A stretch of DNA of 64,000 nucleotides from Celoporthe dispersa (Eukaryota > Ascomycota > Sordariomycetes > Diaporthales > Cryphonectriaceae). Of this stretch, positions 1-11,502 are shown piece by piece; position 1 is the first letter of the stretch, and every line of letters begins with the position of its first letter. The notes under the pieces are model-generated. The model had not been told where the DNA came from. It saw only the letters and a program-made list of their open reading frames with translations, and ran no database searches. The stretch is taken from NCBI GenBank assembly GCA_016584495.1, contig WAID01000006.1:3162001-3226000 (forward strand). The letters are read 5' to 3'. A program made the translations under genes and the position numbers.

Positions 1-898
1 CAAGGCTAGGGCGGGGCATGCTTAGGACCTGCAGGGCAGGGAGATGCTGGTTCACAGCAGCCCTGGTGGTGCGGAGAATACAGTACAGTCCCTGAATTAA
101 TTATCAGGTAGCATATATTAATTGCAGAAAAGTCCAGCTACTTTCTCTTTAGAATCTTTGATGGATGTAGCTGCGATCTCCATTCTCAATAAGTTGACCA
201 CAAGACTTTTAGGTGCAGTGAAATGAAAGACGGAGAGCTATTCAATACCATCTTCGTATCGCCAGTTGTCGTAAAATTCTTATGACAGATACTACCATGT
301 ACATTCCAGTGTATCCAGTGGGAGAAGTTACATAAAGACAGATGCCATGTATGTAATTCAGGGATCAGACTGTACCGAGATGGGGGCCCCAGTTGAATGA
401 TCGCCTAGGCGGGTAGGCGGCGAGGAGACATAGCGTCATTGTTTCTTTCCTACGAGCTCCCCCCCCCCCCCTGTCTACAGGCATTTACAGTGAGAACTGG
501 GTCACATGTAATGGCCTCTCCTCTACGCCCAAAACATGGCCGTCTTACAATACATTCTATTTATGCACCAACCCGCACAGCGCGACCTGTTCTGGGCCTC
601 TCTGAAGCTGACTCATTTAATGAGTCTCTTCTGCACAATTACTTTTCATGTTCTCCTCCTCTCAGCCGTCTGCTGGAAACCTGTCCGCAGAGCTGTCTCG
701 GACCAACCGTTCCCGACTTGACCGTTACCCTCACCTCGATTTGGCCTGAGCTTGTCTTCCCTTCTGAAGTCGGCACCCACGAAGAGCAGACTTGTTCCCA
801 CCTTGAGACGGGTGGTGAAGAGGCAGGCGAAGCGCGTCTCAACCAGGAGCTGGTCCTCTCTGGGAGCTTCCCATGCATGGCATCGCCGCAGCAGAATC
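1..898. other. Intergenic / upstream of the DDHD phospholipase
   Basis: No gene recognised. The short open frames here overlap each other and resemble nothing known. A run of 13 C lies at 459-471. The stretch from about 740 to 898 is open in the frame of the downstream gene, but it has no ATG and reads like 5' leader. The part nearest the gene probably holds the promoter and leader of the phospholipase that starts at 899. Confidence 0.5.
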
Positions 899-3804
899 AT
901 GGCTTCAGCACCCAGCGATAAGAAGGCCGAGAAGTCCACCTGGGCTTCCGCCGTCGACTCTATCAACCCTTGGGCTGGTAGCCGAAGTTCTACTCCGGTC
1001 CCAAAAGAACCAGTGCCACCGACGCCACCGAAGCCGGGCAGTACCGCAGGAGCCGATCACAGCATCAACCTCATATACGGCTTGAGCGCCAAGAGGTACC
1101 CGCTGGACTGCCCGCCCCTGAAAGTCCAGTGGTTCCACGCTGTCGATGTGAGTGCATTCCCTAGGGCCTGATTGCTAATGGTGTTGGCTAGCTATAGTTC
1201 TTTGCTGACAGGCCGGAACGTCGTTAGGTGCCGAAACGAAAACCCCAGCTCATCAAGGGCAAGAAGAGAACAGAAGACTCGACACCGCCTGCACCTCCCA
1301 AGAAGTGGGTACCATTCCTGCCCCACGACTCTCGATCCATAGAGCACACATACCAGAGTATTTTTGGAGGGCAGGGAGAGGAAGAGGCACGACAGAACGT
1401 CGACAAGAAGGGACTCCGACAGTAGCGACGATGAGACGGGTTCCAAGGTGGCTGTAAACGAGGACTACCTGTTCGACGTGGACATCAAGAAGCGTGAGCT
1501 GGCGCCGGTCTACTGGCTGGGCCCTATCTACGACGTACGACGGGGCAGCTGGTTCTACCAGGAAGGGTCGAGTCTGCGTCCGTGCGAGGAAAACCTGGCT
1601 GCGCAGCTCGAGGAGGGCTATCTCAAGTGCAGACCCTGGCTTTACGCTGGTGAGTTGGACCATCGGCCATCCAAGCGACGAAAGATTAACAACTGGGTAG
1701 CCTCGAGGCTCCGCAGCGAATCCAAATCGAAGGGGGATGTCACTCCAAAGGCGTCTGTGGAGAATCTCAAGGCGCAGGCAGCGGCACAAGCCCAGAGCTC
1801 GACGAAGCCTGCCGTACCGCCCCCCACGCCACAGGCGCACAGGCTCTTCGGCGCATGGATGAACTCAGTAGCAACCTACCAGGACTCGACCACAGCATGG
1901 CTGAATTCTGATGGAGTGTTATCGTGGGTAACCTCAACCGTGTATGAACGCTTTGCCGGCGGCGGATACATGAGCGGCATCAAGGTTGTTCGCGGCTATA
2001 CTGAACCGGGCAAAAGGGCAGCAAGGACCCCAAAGATGACAAGGAGCCTTCAAGTCCAACAGAGCAGCAAGCCGACTCATCAGAGGGAAAGTCTCGCAAG
2101 CGAAAGTCAGCGCCGCCACAGACCAGATCTGATTCGATTGATGCATCTTCAGCGACAGACCAGGAGCCAGCGGTCTTCGAAAGCCGGGGCGAGAGCCTCC
2201 AGCGACAACTGGACTCGCTTATTGAAAATGATAACAACGTCGAGAGGGAGGAAGAGGCTGTCCGAAGAAGGGAAGAGCAAGAGATCCAAGACGACTATAA
2301 TGTGCCTGCTGGCGAGACCCAGGGGCGAGAAATCGAGCATCTTGTTCTTGTTACTCATGGCATTGGTCAGCTGTTGGGTCTGAGGTAAATAGTCCCCAAT
2401 ACCGTGTCAGCGTTTTGGCTATATACTAATGCAGTACCTTCAGGATGGAGAGTGTTAACTTCGTCCACGACGTAAACACACTACGAAAAAGTTGGTAGCC
2501 CTTGTGTCCGCCCGCAGTCCTCCTTCCTGCACCTTTTCACATGATCCTGAAATAAGGCTGTCCACTGTCCGTAATAGCATTCTGACAATTAGCAGCGATC
2601 AAGTCCGTTTACTCCACATCTGAGGATCTGAGAGCCCTCAACACAGAGACCGGAGGAGGCCCAGGCAATTCTCGCGTCCAGGTGCTGCCAGTGTGCTGGC
2701 GGCACCTCCTAGACTTTCCGAAAAGGCGGGAGGAAAAGAAGCCTGAGCAGGATCTTGGCCTTGCATCCAAGGATGAAGATGAATGTGAGTCTCTATGAAC
2801 TGAAAGGTCGATTCATTGCAGCTCTAGCCCCCCCCCCCCTCCCTTACTTCCTCTCTGTCTTGTTCATTCGCCATCACCCAACTAACAAATCTTCAGACCC
2901 TTCCCTTGAAGACCTCGCTATCGAAGGTGCGGGATTTGCGCGGTCCCTCATTTCAGATCTTGCGCTGGATGTTCTACTGTATCAAAGCGCATACCGTGAG
3001 CAGATCTCTGAGATCGTCTTCAAGGAGGCCAACAAGATCTATAAGCTGTTCAAAGAACGAAACCCGGGCTTCAACGGCAAAATCCACCTCCTTGGACATA
3101 GTTTGGGATCAGCCATCTTCTTTGACATCCTCTGTCGCCAGAGGGAGAGACAGAAAGAGGCAGAGGCACCGAGAAATCCGCTTCGCATCTGGCCTGCCGA
3201 GCCACCACGACCAGAAGTCAAGGATCCTCGCGACCTCACATTTGATTTCGAGGTCGATGACTTCTACTGCCTGGGATCTCCCATCGGGTTATTTCAGATG
3301 CTCAAAGGCCGGTGAGTATATCTTCTTTGATCGCTGTTGAGTGTGGCGACTGACACTCAGAGATGCAGAACTGTCGCCGCCCGCCATCTCACCGATGGAC
3401 GACCGGCGGATAGCCCCTTCGACCCTGACTTTATGGATGATCCTTATCTGCAGGCCCCTTTGACAGTAGACAACCACCGCGTGTCTCCCATCACCGGGCT
3501 GCCCTATTCAATCTCCTCGCCAAAGGCCCTACAAATGTTCAATGTTTTCTATCCATCCGACCCGATCGCGTACCGCATAGAACCGCTCATCTCCCCGGCG
3601 ATGTCCACTCTCAAGCCTCAAAATTTACCTTACACCAAGAAGGGTATATTCTCTGTCTCTCCGCAAGGCATCTCAGGCATTGGCGCCAAAGTCGGGCAGA
3701 GCATGAGTGGGCTATGGTCTTCATTCAGCGCTGGCCTTGCCAACAACCTGCTCAATCGCAGTCTCGGTCTGACCTCAGAGGATGTCGCAAAGATCAATGC
3801 GTCT

Positions 3805-3836
<32 letters not shown>

Positions 3837-4406
3837 GCAACACGCGGCGTCGCCCGGCGCTGGTACCAACGTATCCGCCGGCGTGGTCTCGCATTCCAAC
3901 TCAGCGACTAGCCTGTCCCAAAAGGCAGCAGAGCGCAAGAAACAGCTGGCCGAGGAGTCTTTTAGAGACATTGATGGCGGCCGCAAGAGCATCAGCGGAA
4001 ACGACTTTACACTCTTGGACGACGACCTTGAGACGCTTTATAGCCGTTTCCAGAAGCGCAGGTCCAATTCCAACAAGGACATGAAGTTTGACGACGCAGA
4101 ATCACGCGAGAGGTGGGCGCAGGAGGAGAACCAGGCTGCCCGGCTGAGGAGGGAGGAAATGAAGGTGCGGGCGCTGAACAGAAATGGCAGGGTGGATTAC
4201 AGCATTCAGGAGTAAGTTACCGTTCCATCGCCCCCTTATGATGACTATCGAGCGGAAGTTGACACTCAATACCCAGAGGTGCTCTTGATTTCAACCCACT
4301 GAGCACAATTGCTTCGCATCTACAGTACTGGGGCGACGAAGATGTCGCCCATTTTATTATGTCTCAACTCTTATCTCGGAAACGGAGCGATGGCGCAGAG
4401 AGATAG
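899..4406 (+). CDS. DDHD-domain phospholipase (phosphatidic acid-preferring phospholipase A1 family)
   Basis: Intracellular PA-PLA1-type lipase, related to yeast Ddl1 and the animal DDHD1/2 family, expected to remove an acyl chain from phosphatidic acid or other phospholipids at organelle membranes. Exons read as 899-1147, 1228-2384, 2444-2490, 2596-2784, 2897-3311, 3369-4211 and 4277-4406, about 1009 aa. Conserved blocks are WVPF, VNEDYLFDVDIKKRELAP (about residue 158), VTHGIGQ (about 455), the nucleophile elbow GHSLGS (about 613) and the C-terminal RVDYSIQEGALDF followed by HLQYWGDED, which is the DDHD signature. A 12-Gln run is encoded at 3805-3840. The start is the first ATG in frame. Two single-base frame breaks interrupt exon 2: one base too many near T5 at 1361-1365, and one too few near A4G3 at 2012-2018. 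They cancel, and the downstream exons then join cleanly. It is convergent with the RING-like gene. Confidence 0.88.
2828..2838 (+). repeat. Poly-C run (11 C) inside an intron
   Basis: Eleven consecutive C inside the 2785-2896 intron of the phospholipase gene, about 58 bases upstream of the CAG acceptor and followed by a CT-rich stretch. It belongs to a set of long C or G runs in this window. Confidence 0.9.
3805..3840 (+). repeat. CAG/CAA repeat encoding 12 glutamines
   Basis: Twelve mixed CAG and CAA codons in frame in exon 6 of the DDHD phospholipase gene. The mixed codons suggest a stable low-complexity linker rather than a freshly expanded repeat. Confidence 0.9.
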
Positions 4407-4676
4407 ATCGAGGCGGGTTCACCTACGGCGCATGGTTCTTGCATCACATTTAGAAATTCCTGACATGGGCGTCGAGGTTCCTGGGCTGGGTGGGAATGAA
4501 CGGTGTTTCGGTAATGACATAGTCATTTGTTATCAGCTGGCGGCTTGCAACTTCTCCCTGTCTGTGCAATAGTTGACTTTACAGGAAATTGAAACTACAG
4601 ACCTGGTTTGCATTTGCAGGCCTTACCCTCATATCTGTGGGAACACCTCACTCATGAGCCGATTATTGCCAGATCC

Positions 4677-4678
<2 letters not shown>

Positions 4679-4718
<40 letters not shown>
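4679..4718. repeat. (TG)20 microsatellite
   Basis: Uninterrupted TG dinucleotide run of about 40 bases, followed at once by a GA run and then the hairpin at 4738. It can form Z-DNA and is likely to vary in length between strains. Confidence 0.95.
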
Positions 4719-4722
<4 letters not shown>

Positions 4723-4737
4723 GAGAGAGAGAGAGAG

Positions 4738-4804
4738 GAGCAGCCATGGCGGTTTTGTTGATGTGCTGCCTCCAAATACATCAACGAAGACGCCATGGCT
4801 GCTC
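4738..4804. repeat. Long imperfect inverted repeat (hairpin, 27-nt arms)
   Basis: The outer arm GAGCAGCCATGGCG at 4738-4751 is the exact reverse complement of CGCCATGGCTGCTC at 4791-4804. The inner arm TTGATGT at 4758-4764 pairs exactly with ACATCAA at 4778-4784. The six bases between outer and inner arms on each side pair only partly, and the loop is 13 nt. It sits in the shared 3' region of two convergent genes, so it could fold in either transcript, or it may be a remnant of a small inverted-repeat element. Confidence 0.85.
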
Positions 4805-4813
4805 CCCCCTCTC

Positions 4814-5618
4814 TCAAAACCTCAATACACCCGCGTCGACCAGACGATCCCACAACGGGGCCATCGCCCTCGCGTAGTCCTCGGCACTGCGGCCCTCTTC
4901 ATCCCTAACGGCTGCGATGTCCTCGCCGCCGGCACCAGCCGGCATCCTGTCAACACCATACTGCGGGCCGCGGCCAGCGCTCTCCTCGGGGAACGCCTCG
5001 TCCGGCAGCCTCGGCGACCCGAGGTACAGCAGCAGCCAGACGGACTCCTCCTGGGACCTCTCCAGGGCGATCTGCAGGGCGCTCCGGTTCCCCTGCAGGG
5101 CGTCGCGGTACAGCACGATGGCCTTGACGTCGTCGCCTTCGGAGGCGGCGTCCTTGAGGAGGTCGACGGCGCCGAGGACGTCGCCCTCTCCGCACATGGT
5201 GAGAAAGGCGCGAGGGCGGCGCTCGCCCGGGTGGGTCGCCAGGTAGGCCTCTTCCGTGAGCACGGGGAGGATGTCGTAGTTCTCCTCGACGCCGCCGTCG
5301 GAGGTATAGCGGCAGAGGATGGCGGCGGGGGACTGGGAGGTGTGGAAGACGGGGTTGGTCACGGAGGGGCCCGGGGTGTTGGAGACCAGGTGGGCGCCGC
5401 AGGAGGAGCAGGTGAGGTGGGAGGTTATGTGGCACGACTCGTCCAGGGCGCACTGCCAGTGGAAGTGACAGCCGCAGGGGGAGCTCGAGGTCGTCCGGCA
5501 CGGAGTTGGCGGCCGAAGAGGAGGAGGGCCCGGGCTGACCAGCCTCGTCATCGTCGTCGGAGTCCTCGACGGGAACGAGGAGGGACTCCTCGCAGATCTT
5601 GCAGTTTGGTTCTGGCAT
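4814..5618 (-). CDS. RING-like zinc finger protein with ankyrin-like segment
   Basis: About 267 aa after one correction; single exon. The N-terminus reads MPEPNCKICEES, then an acidic linker, then CGCHFHWQC and later CSSCG. The spaced C-x2-C, C-x-C-H-x-H-x2-C and C-x2-C pattern is a RING-type zinc cross-brace, suggesting an E3 ubiquitin ligase or other zinc-dependent adaptor. The C-terminal half (GDVLGAVDLLKDA, then NRSALQIALE) has the helix-turn-helix look of one or two ankyrin repeats. The start is the ATG at 5618; the GTG just upstream is not needed. The finger is split across two frames by one extra base in the G5 run at 5477-5481 (C5 on the coding strand); removing it joins DDLELP directly to CGCHFHW. 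Partner and substrate are unknown. Confidence 0.7.
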
Positions 5619-6622
5619 CACAATAGATAGGCTAGCTGGAAAAACCTATTTTACTGGTTAAACATGGATGGATTAAGAAGGAGGGGGGGAGAAAGAAATA
5701 AAAACAAGGTGAAAATGAGTTACAAAATGATGATGAGATGTTCTCCCCGGTCTGAGGTCTGCCCAGTCGAAATGAAAAGTGATCAGGGCTCAAAAGAATG
5801 CAAACTAAAAATAATTTTCTTGCACTTCGCCATCTGAATGAATCTCATCATTAAAATGGAAAATGACAGTGCTGAGTGGGAAGAGAAAGAAAAGGAAAGA
5901 AGGAAAAATAATGAAGGCGATCGATCTTACTGTGATAATAACAAGAGAACAGCTCAACTGGTTCTTCTCTTTCCAACGAACACTGAGAAGAAAGATGGAC
6001 GGCGTCAGAGCTCGCTCGGAAGCTTCTCACTACCTGTGGGCGAGTTCAGATCGTGAACCACAGCAAAACTCAGTCCCGTCTCCTCAAACGGCAATGTCGT
6101 GGTGGAGGGGGACAAGAGGGAAAAAGTTTTAGTGGGGCTAACCTGCGTGCACTCACTCTACTGTAGCATGGCACTATGGTACCACAGGGGCGGGACGGGA
6201 AGAGGGAAGTACAGCAGTAGTACCCGGATTTGTATGGCGATCATGTGTTGTTCGATGTACTGTGTCTGCCTATCCCTGGCATTGTCTTGGCGGCTTGCGA
6301 CTGACGAAGCCTGCTGTGGCTTTGACCCAGGCAGTCACTGGAGGGCCTGGGAGGGGGACGGGTTTGGGCTTGGCACCCAGTGGCACCCCAGCTGCCCTTG
6401 CAGCCCAGGGAGTGGAGACCTGGACTCACCCCGCGATGACATAGTCAGGCTACGAAGCTCGCTCTCGCTACACCTTTGCTTTCCCTGCCCAACATTCTTC
6501 TGACATCAATCCTGCGAATACGAACTACACGCAGCCTTCTACCTTTTGTCGAGGAACTCCCTCTACTCCTCTCCAAGTTGCAAACCCTTCCGAAACACTC
6601 GAGCACCCAGCGCAGCGCAATT
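5619..6622. other. Divergent promoter region between RING-like gene and fimbrin
   Basis: About 1 kb between two gene starts. It holds purine-rich stretches near 5870-5920 and a CT-rich leader just before the fimbrin ATG. Small open frames are present, but none looks conserved. It presumably drives both flanking genes. Confidence 0.6.
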
Positions 6623-8817
6623 ATGAACGTCCTAAAACTCCAGAGGTACGCATCATCTCCAGCCCGTCTCCTCTGCGAGATGCGGCATTAGCAAAAAGGG
6701 GGGTGGGTGGCGGGAGATTTCCAGATCTGACCATCTTGCGACCAACACAGGAAGTTTCCTCAGTTCCAACAGAATGACATATTCGGCCTGGCAGATGCCT
6801 TCCGCAAGCTCGATGTCGACGACAAGGGATACCTCGACGAGGCCACTGCCATCAAGGCCACGCAGGCCAGCGAGCGTCAGCCTTACGATGTTGTGCGACA
6901 GGCACTGAAGGAGGTCGAGCTGGACTCCTCCAGGCGGGTCGAGCTTGAGGACTACGTCGGTGTACGTCGCAGGGGCATCTACCCTGACCCCGTCGAAAGC
7001 CACCTGTTTGGGCTTAACTGACCAGGCCGCATCGCAGCTCGTCGCCAAGCTTCGAGAGTCCTCGCCCGCCCAGCAGCGCATGGCCACCGGCGGTGCCGCC
7101 CCCGCCTCGCCCAGCGGCGTCGTGTCACAGCGCACAGGTGGCCACGCCCAGAAGAGCAGCATCAGCGGCAAGATCCAAGTGCAGGGCTCGAATGCTAACA
7201 TCACCCACACCATCAACGAGGACGAGCGCACTGAGTTCACCCGCCACATCAACGCCGTCCTTGCTGGAGACGCCGACATTGGCGACCGCCTGCCCTTCCC
7301 CACCGACACCTTCGAGATGTTCGACGAGTGCAAGGACGGCCTGGTGCTGGCCAAGCTCATCAACGACAGCGTGCCGGATACCATCGACGAGCGTGTGCTG
7401 AACGTGCCCGGCAGGAAGATCAAGAAGCTCAACGCTTTCCACATGACCGAGAACAACAACATCGTCATCGAGTCCGCCAAGGGTATCGGCTGCTCCGTGG
7501 TCAACATCGGCAGCGGGGACATCATCGAGGTCCGGGAACACCTGATCCTGGGCCTGATCTGGCAGGTCATCCGCAGAGGTCTCCTGGGCAAGATTGACAT
7601 CAAGCTCCACCCCGAGCTGTACCGGCTGCTCGAGGAGGACGAGACCCTGGAGCAGTTCCTGCGGCTGCCGCCCGAGCAGATCCTGCTGCGTTGGTTCAAC
7701 TACCACCTCAAGGCTGCCAACTGGCCCCGCCGGGTGAACAACTTCTCTACCGACGTCAAGGATGGCGAGAACTACGCGGTGCTGCAGGCACAGATCGGCT
7801 CCGAGTACGGCTGCTCCAGGGCGCCTCTCCAGCAGCGCGACCTGCTGCAGCGTGCGGAGATGGTCCTGCAGGATGCCGACAAGCTCGGCTGCCGCAAGTT
7901 CCTGACGCCCAAGTCCCTCGTCGCCGGGAACCCCAAGCTGAACCTGGCCTTTGTTGCGAACCTGTTCAACACGCACCCTTGCCTCGACCCTATCACGGAA
8001 GAGGAGAAGCAGGAGGTGGAGGACTTTGACGCAGAGGGCGAGCGCGAGGCCAGGGTGTTCACCCTGTGGCTCAACAGTCTGGACGTCCAGCCTCCGGTCC
8101 AGTCCTTCTTCGACGATCTCCGCGACGGCACGATATTGCTGCAGGCATACGACAAGGTCATCAAGGGCTCCGTCAACTGGCGGCACGTCAACAAGGCGCC
8201 GGCACACGGCGGCGAGATGCTGCGGTTCAAGGCCGTCGAGAACACCAACTACGCAATCGAGCTGGGCAAGCAGAACGGGTTCTCGCTGGTCGGAATCCAG
8301 GGTGCCGACATCACCGACGGACAAAAGACCCTGACCCTGGGCCTGGTGTGGCAGATCATGCGCAAGAACATCACGCTGACCCTGTCCAGCCTCGCGCAGC
8401 GCCTCGGCAAGCGCGAGATCACCGACAGCGAGATGGTCAAGTGGGCCAACGAGATGTCTCGCCAGGGCGGCCGGGGCTCGGCGATCCGATCCTTCAAGGA
8501 TAACAGTATCGGCACGGGTGTCTTCCTGCTGGATGTGCTCAACGGCATGAAGAGCAGCTATGTCGACTACGACCTCGTCACCCCTGGCCACACGGACGAC
8601 GATGCCTACATGAACGCCAAGCTGAGTATCTCGATTGCAAGAAAGATGGGCGCCACCATCTGGCTGGTGCCGGAGGATATCTGCCAGGTCCGGTCTCGTC
8701 TGGTGACGACTTTCATCGGTGAGCCTATCAGAAGACTTGTTCACTTCCTCAGTGATTCAGTTTACTAATCCCATTGCTACAGGTTCTCTTATGGCTACCC
8801 ACGAGAAGATGCAGTAG
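6623..8817 (+). CDS. sac6: Fimbrin (Sac6/plastin), actin-bundling protein
   Basis: Cross-links actin filaments in cortical patches, endocytic sites and contractile rings. Exons 6623-6645, 6751-6961, 7038-8718 and 8783-8817 join without frame problems to 649 aa, the usual fimbrin length. The N-terminus MNVLKLQRKFPQFQQ and the DVDDKGYLDEATAIKA segment (about residues 28-43) form the EF-hand-like headpiece. Four calponin-homology domains follow in two actin-binding pairs, roughly residues 120-370 and 390-625. Recognisable elements are LNVPGRKIKKLNAFHMTENNN, LGLIWQVIRRG, RWFNYHLKAANWPRRVNNF and LGLVWQIMRKNI. The protein ends SLMATHEKMQ. The first exon is only 23 bases long, as is common for this gene in fungi. 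Confidence 0.97.
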
Positions 8818-9386
8818 AAGGGTCCGCGGGGTTGCGTGCGCCTGCGAAGATTGGCGCATCCTCTGGGTAGAAAAAGTTCCGGGTCTTGATGCTAGCGCTC
8901 TCGGGGTCTCCCTCTCTATTATCTCTGCACACTGGACTTTGGCGATATTTTCATGTTTGGTATTCTAGGGGCTTGTCATTTCTCCTCCAGCAGGAAGGAT
9001 GAACCCATAGCTCAGGATTTCTGATGCCTGTCCTGTTCTTTTTTTTTTTTTGTCTTTCTCTTTTATTTTATTTTTTTCCCAGGTGAAAATCCAAAACAAG
9101 ACCGCGTTGTGGTGCCGTGTTTTGAACAAATGAAGACATGAAATTACTCTCTCCTATACAGTATGGTTGCTTCTTTTGATCCCGTGACCGCGCGTATTAG
9201 CCGCGTCTTGGATAAAGTGACGTACTGCAGGAGGCCTGCCACTACAAGCCGTCCTCTGAACCTTGACGGTTTCTCCTGTCACCTATATCTACGGCAGTCT
9301 TTCTCACAAAATCTGAGCTCCTCAGGATGTGTGATACATTCTCCTTGAACGTTTTTATAATCATCGAGGGGACCTAAACAATCAAT
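8818..9386. other. Intergenic between fimbrin and SRAP gene
   Basis: Holds the fimbrin 3' region, with T-rich stretches at about 9040-9080, and the promoter of the SRAP gene. No conserved open frame seen. Confidence 0.6.
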
Positions 9387-10873
9387 ATGTGTGGAAGATA
9401 TGTTCTCGCCCTGGTACGTACGACGCTATGGTACAGCTTCCACTTCATCTTCCAAGCACCTGCCGCGCACCAAGCTGACTAGACCTCCCTCCACCCACAA
9501 CAGCGCCTCTCGCAGGTCCGCCGCATGCTCGAGGATGACGAAATGCTTGTCGACGACGCGCCCGCCGACGAGGGCGAGGGCGCACCGAGGCAGAGCTATA
9601 ACTTCGCGCCGGGATATCATGGGATCGTGTACCGCGCGGACGTCCCGGACTGGGGCGCGGGCCCGAGGAGAGAGGCTAAGCAGAAGAAGGGGAATGCGCC
9701 CACTGAGCCTGCCGTTGCTGCTGACAACGCCGAGCTGGACGCGGCTGACCAGGGCAGCGAGGAGGAGATGAAGAAGAAGAAGAAAAACGCACTACAAGCT
9801 GCAGTCGATGAAGTGGGGGCTCATCCCCTTCTGGACGAAGCGCAACCCGGACTACGCCACGGTGATGAAGACAATAAATTGCAGAGACGACTCCCTCGCG
9901 CAGGCCGGCGGGATGTGGAGCTCCATGAAGGGCAGGAAGAGGTGTGTCGTCGTCGCGCAGGGGTTCTTTGAGTGGCTCAAGAGCGGCAGGGACAAGGTGC
10001 CGCATTTTGTGAAGCGCAAGGACGGGAGGCTGATGTGTTTTGCTGGGCTCTGGGACTGTGTCAAGTACGAGGGTGAGTCTTGTCCTGCGGCGTCAGAAGA
10101 TCTTCTGCTGAACGACCCTGCTCCCGTCCCACCTTTTGACGACCCCAGGGGGGAGCGCATGCTGACCACCGGGCTTCCTGCAGACCAAGAAGACAAAACT
10201 TACACATATACCATCATCACGACGGACTCCAACGCACAGCTCAAGTTCCTGCACGATCGTATGCCCGTCATCCTCGAGCCTGCCTCCGAGCAGATGAGGA
10301 CATGGCTCGACCCGTCCCGGTACGAGTGGGGCAAGGACCTCCAGGATATCCTCAAGCCCTTCGACGGCGACCTGGAGGTCTATCCCGTGAGCAAGGAGGT
10401 GGGTAAGGTCGGGAACAACTCTCCTTCTTTCATCATCCCGGTCGCCAGCCGCGAGAACAAGGCGAATATCGCCAACTTTTTTGCCAATGCCAAGGCGAAG
10501 CAGGGCTCTCCCAAGAAGAAGGACGTCGAGGTCGAGAACGAAATGACCTCGCCGCTCGTGAAGGAGGCCAAGGCGGTCGATGAGACTGTGAAGACTACAG
10601 ACGACAGCGGCATGAGCGTCTCGCCTGCTGCTGCCGGGAAGAAGAGGAAGGGAAACGATGATACAGGGCTGGTGGATGAACAGCCGCCGAGGAAGAAAAA
10701 ATGGCGCCGTGGCCGCATCGCCCATCAAGTCTAGACTGTCTCCCTCGCCGAGAAGGTCCGCTGCGAAGGGCTCGAGATCGATCAGTGCAACGAGCAATGG
10801 AACCAAGAGCCCGGCGAAGGCCAAGGGAACCGGGACACCAAAGATCACCCAGTTCTTTGGGAACAGTGCCTGA
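9387..10873 (+). CDS. SRAP-domain protein (HMCES/YedK family), abasic-site DNA-protein crosslinker
   Basis: The family senses abasic sites in single-stranded DNA and traps them through Cys2. Exons are 9387-9413, 9504-10072 and 10184-10873; about 427 aa after two corrections. The sequence starts MCGRYVLAL, leaving Cys at the mature N-terminus. It continues with SYNFAPGY, MKWGLIPFWTK, INCRDDSL, VVVAQGFFEWLK (catalytic Glu) and LKFLHDRMPVIL (active-site His). The 111-base intron 10073-10183 is a multiple of three without a stop, so a naive reading runs through it. Two frame breaks occur: one extra A in A5 at 9783-9787, and one extra A in A6 at 10696-10701. Correcting the second gives a C-terminus ending TPKITQFFGNSA, a PIP-box-like PCNA-binding peptide, in place of an early stop at 10734. 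Confidence 0.92.
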
Positions 10874-11502
10874 TGATGTATTCCTCCGACGCGCTGTGGA
10901 CGCCGTTGCTATTGAACCCACAGCGTACCTGGTCCGGCCCCGAACGGTACGAGAGACCTGGACAAGCTTTCACGATTTTTGTCCGCCATACCCTGTTCGA
11001 GTCGATGATGGGCATCTTCCGCCTCACTTTGTGGCTCGCCCTCCTCCTCACGCGGCTTCCCCATGTTCGCCGTCTGGTGTCCCCATATACTGGGATGGAG
11101 CTAGGCGAACTGCACCTCGCTGTCACCATTATCAGCCGGCGGCCTGGAGAGCGAGGTCCTTGCTCGTGAACCGCTCCACACATCCTCACTTTTTTCTTTT
11201 TTCCTTTCTTCCTGTGTCAACGCCACGACGATGCTCGCTCGGATTCTCAACTTTGAATCGTGAGCCGTACGGGACCATGGAATTAGGCCTGATGTCCGTA
11301 GTGGGGGAACACGTCGGCAGGAGAAATTAGAACAACCGGTACAACATGGAATCTTGAGGCAGATGCGCGAATGATTAATATGTGAATAGTAGAGACTAAT
11401 AGGCTGGCCTGTTTGGCTGCTGGATTTCAGCAAGCAGGATAGTAGGGTATCTATCTAATAATATGTATAGCTGCCCGCCCAAAGAGCCTCTATATTTTCT
11501 TT
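10874..11502. other. Convergent intergenic between SRAP and PPR genes
   Basis: Shared 3' region of two genes that face each other. It is AT-rich near 11430-11510. Open frames on both strands here look like chance frames; no RNA gene seen. Confidence 0.6.

Larger units (their letters stand above)
4407..4813. other. Convergent intergenic region between phospholipase and RING-like gene
   Basis: Holds the 3' ends of two genes facing each other, a TG microsatellite at 4679-4718, a short GA run, and a long imperfect hairpin at 4738-4804 that ends nine bases before the stop of the minus-strand gene. No open frame of interest. Confidence 0.7.

Noticed and set aside
4682..5626. Plus-strand 314-codon frame starting in the TG repeat
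   Set aside because: Begins in a microsatellite and runs antisense to the RING-like gene; composition is that of a shadow frame.
7125..8744. 539-codon open frame antisense to fimbrin
   Set aside because: Mirror of a GC-rich coding exon with strong third-position bias; the product is Val/Leu/Asp-rich noise and the sense strand is clearly fimbrin.
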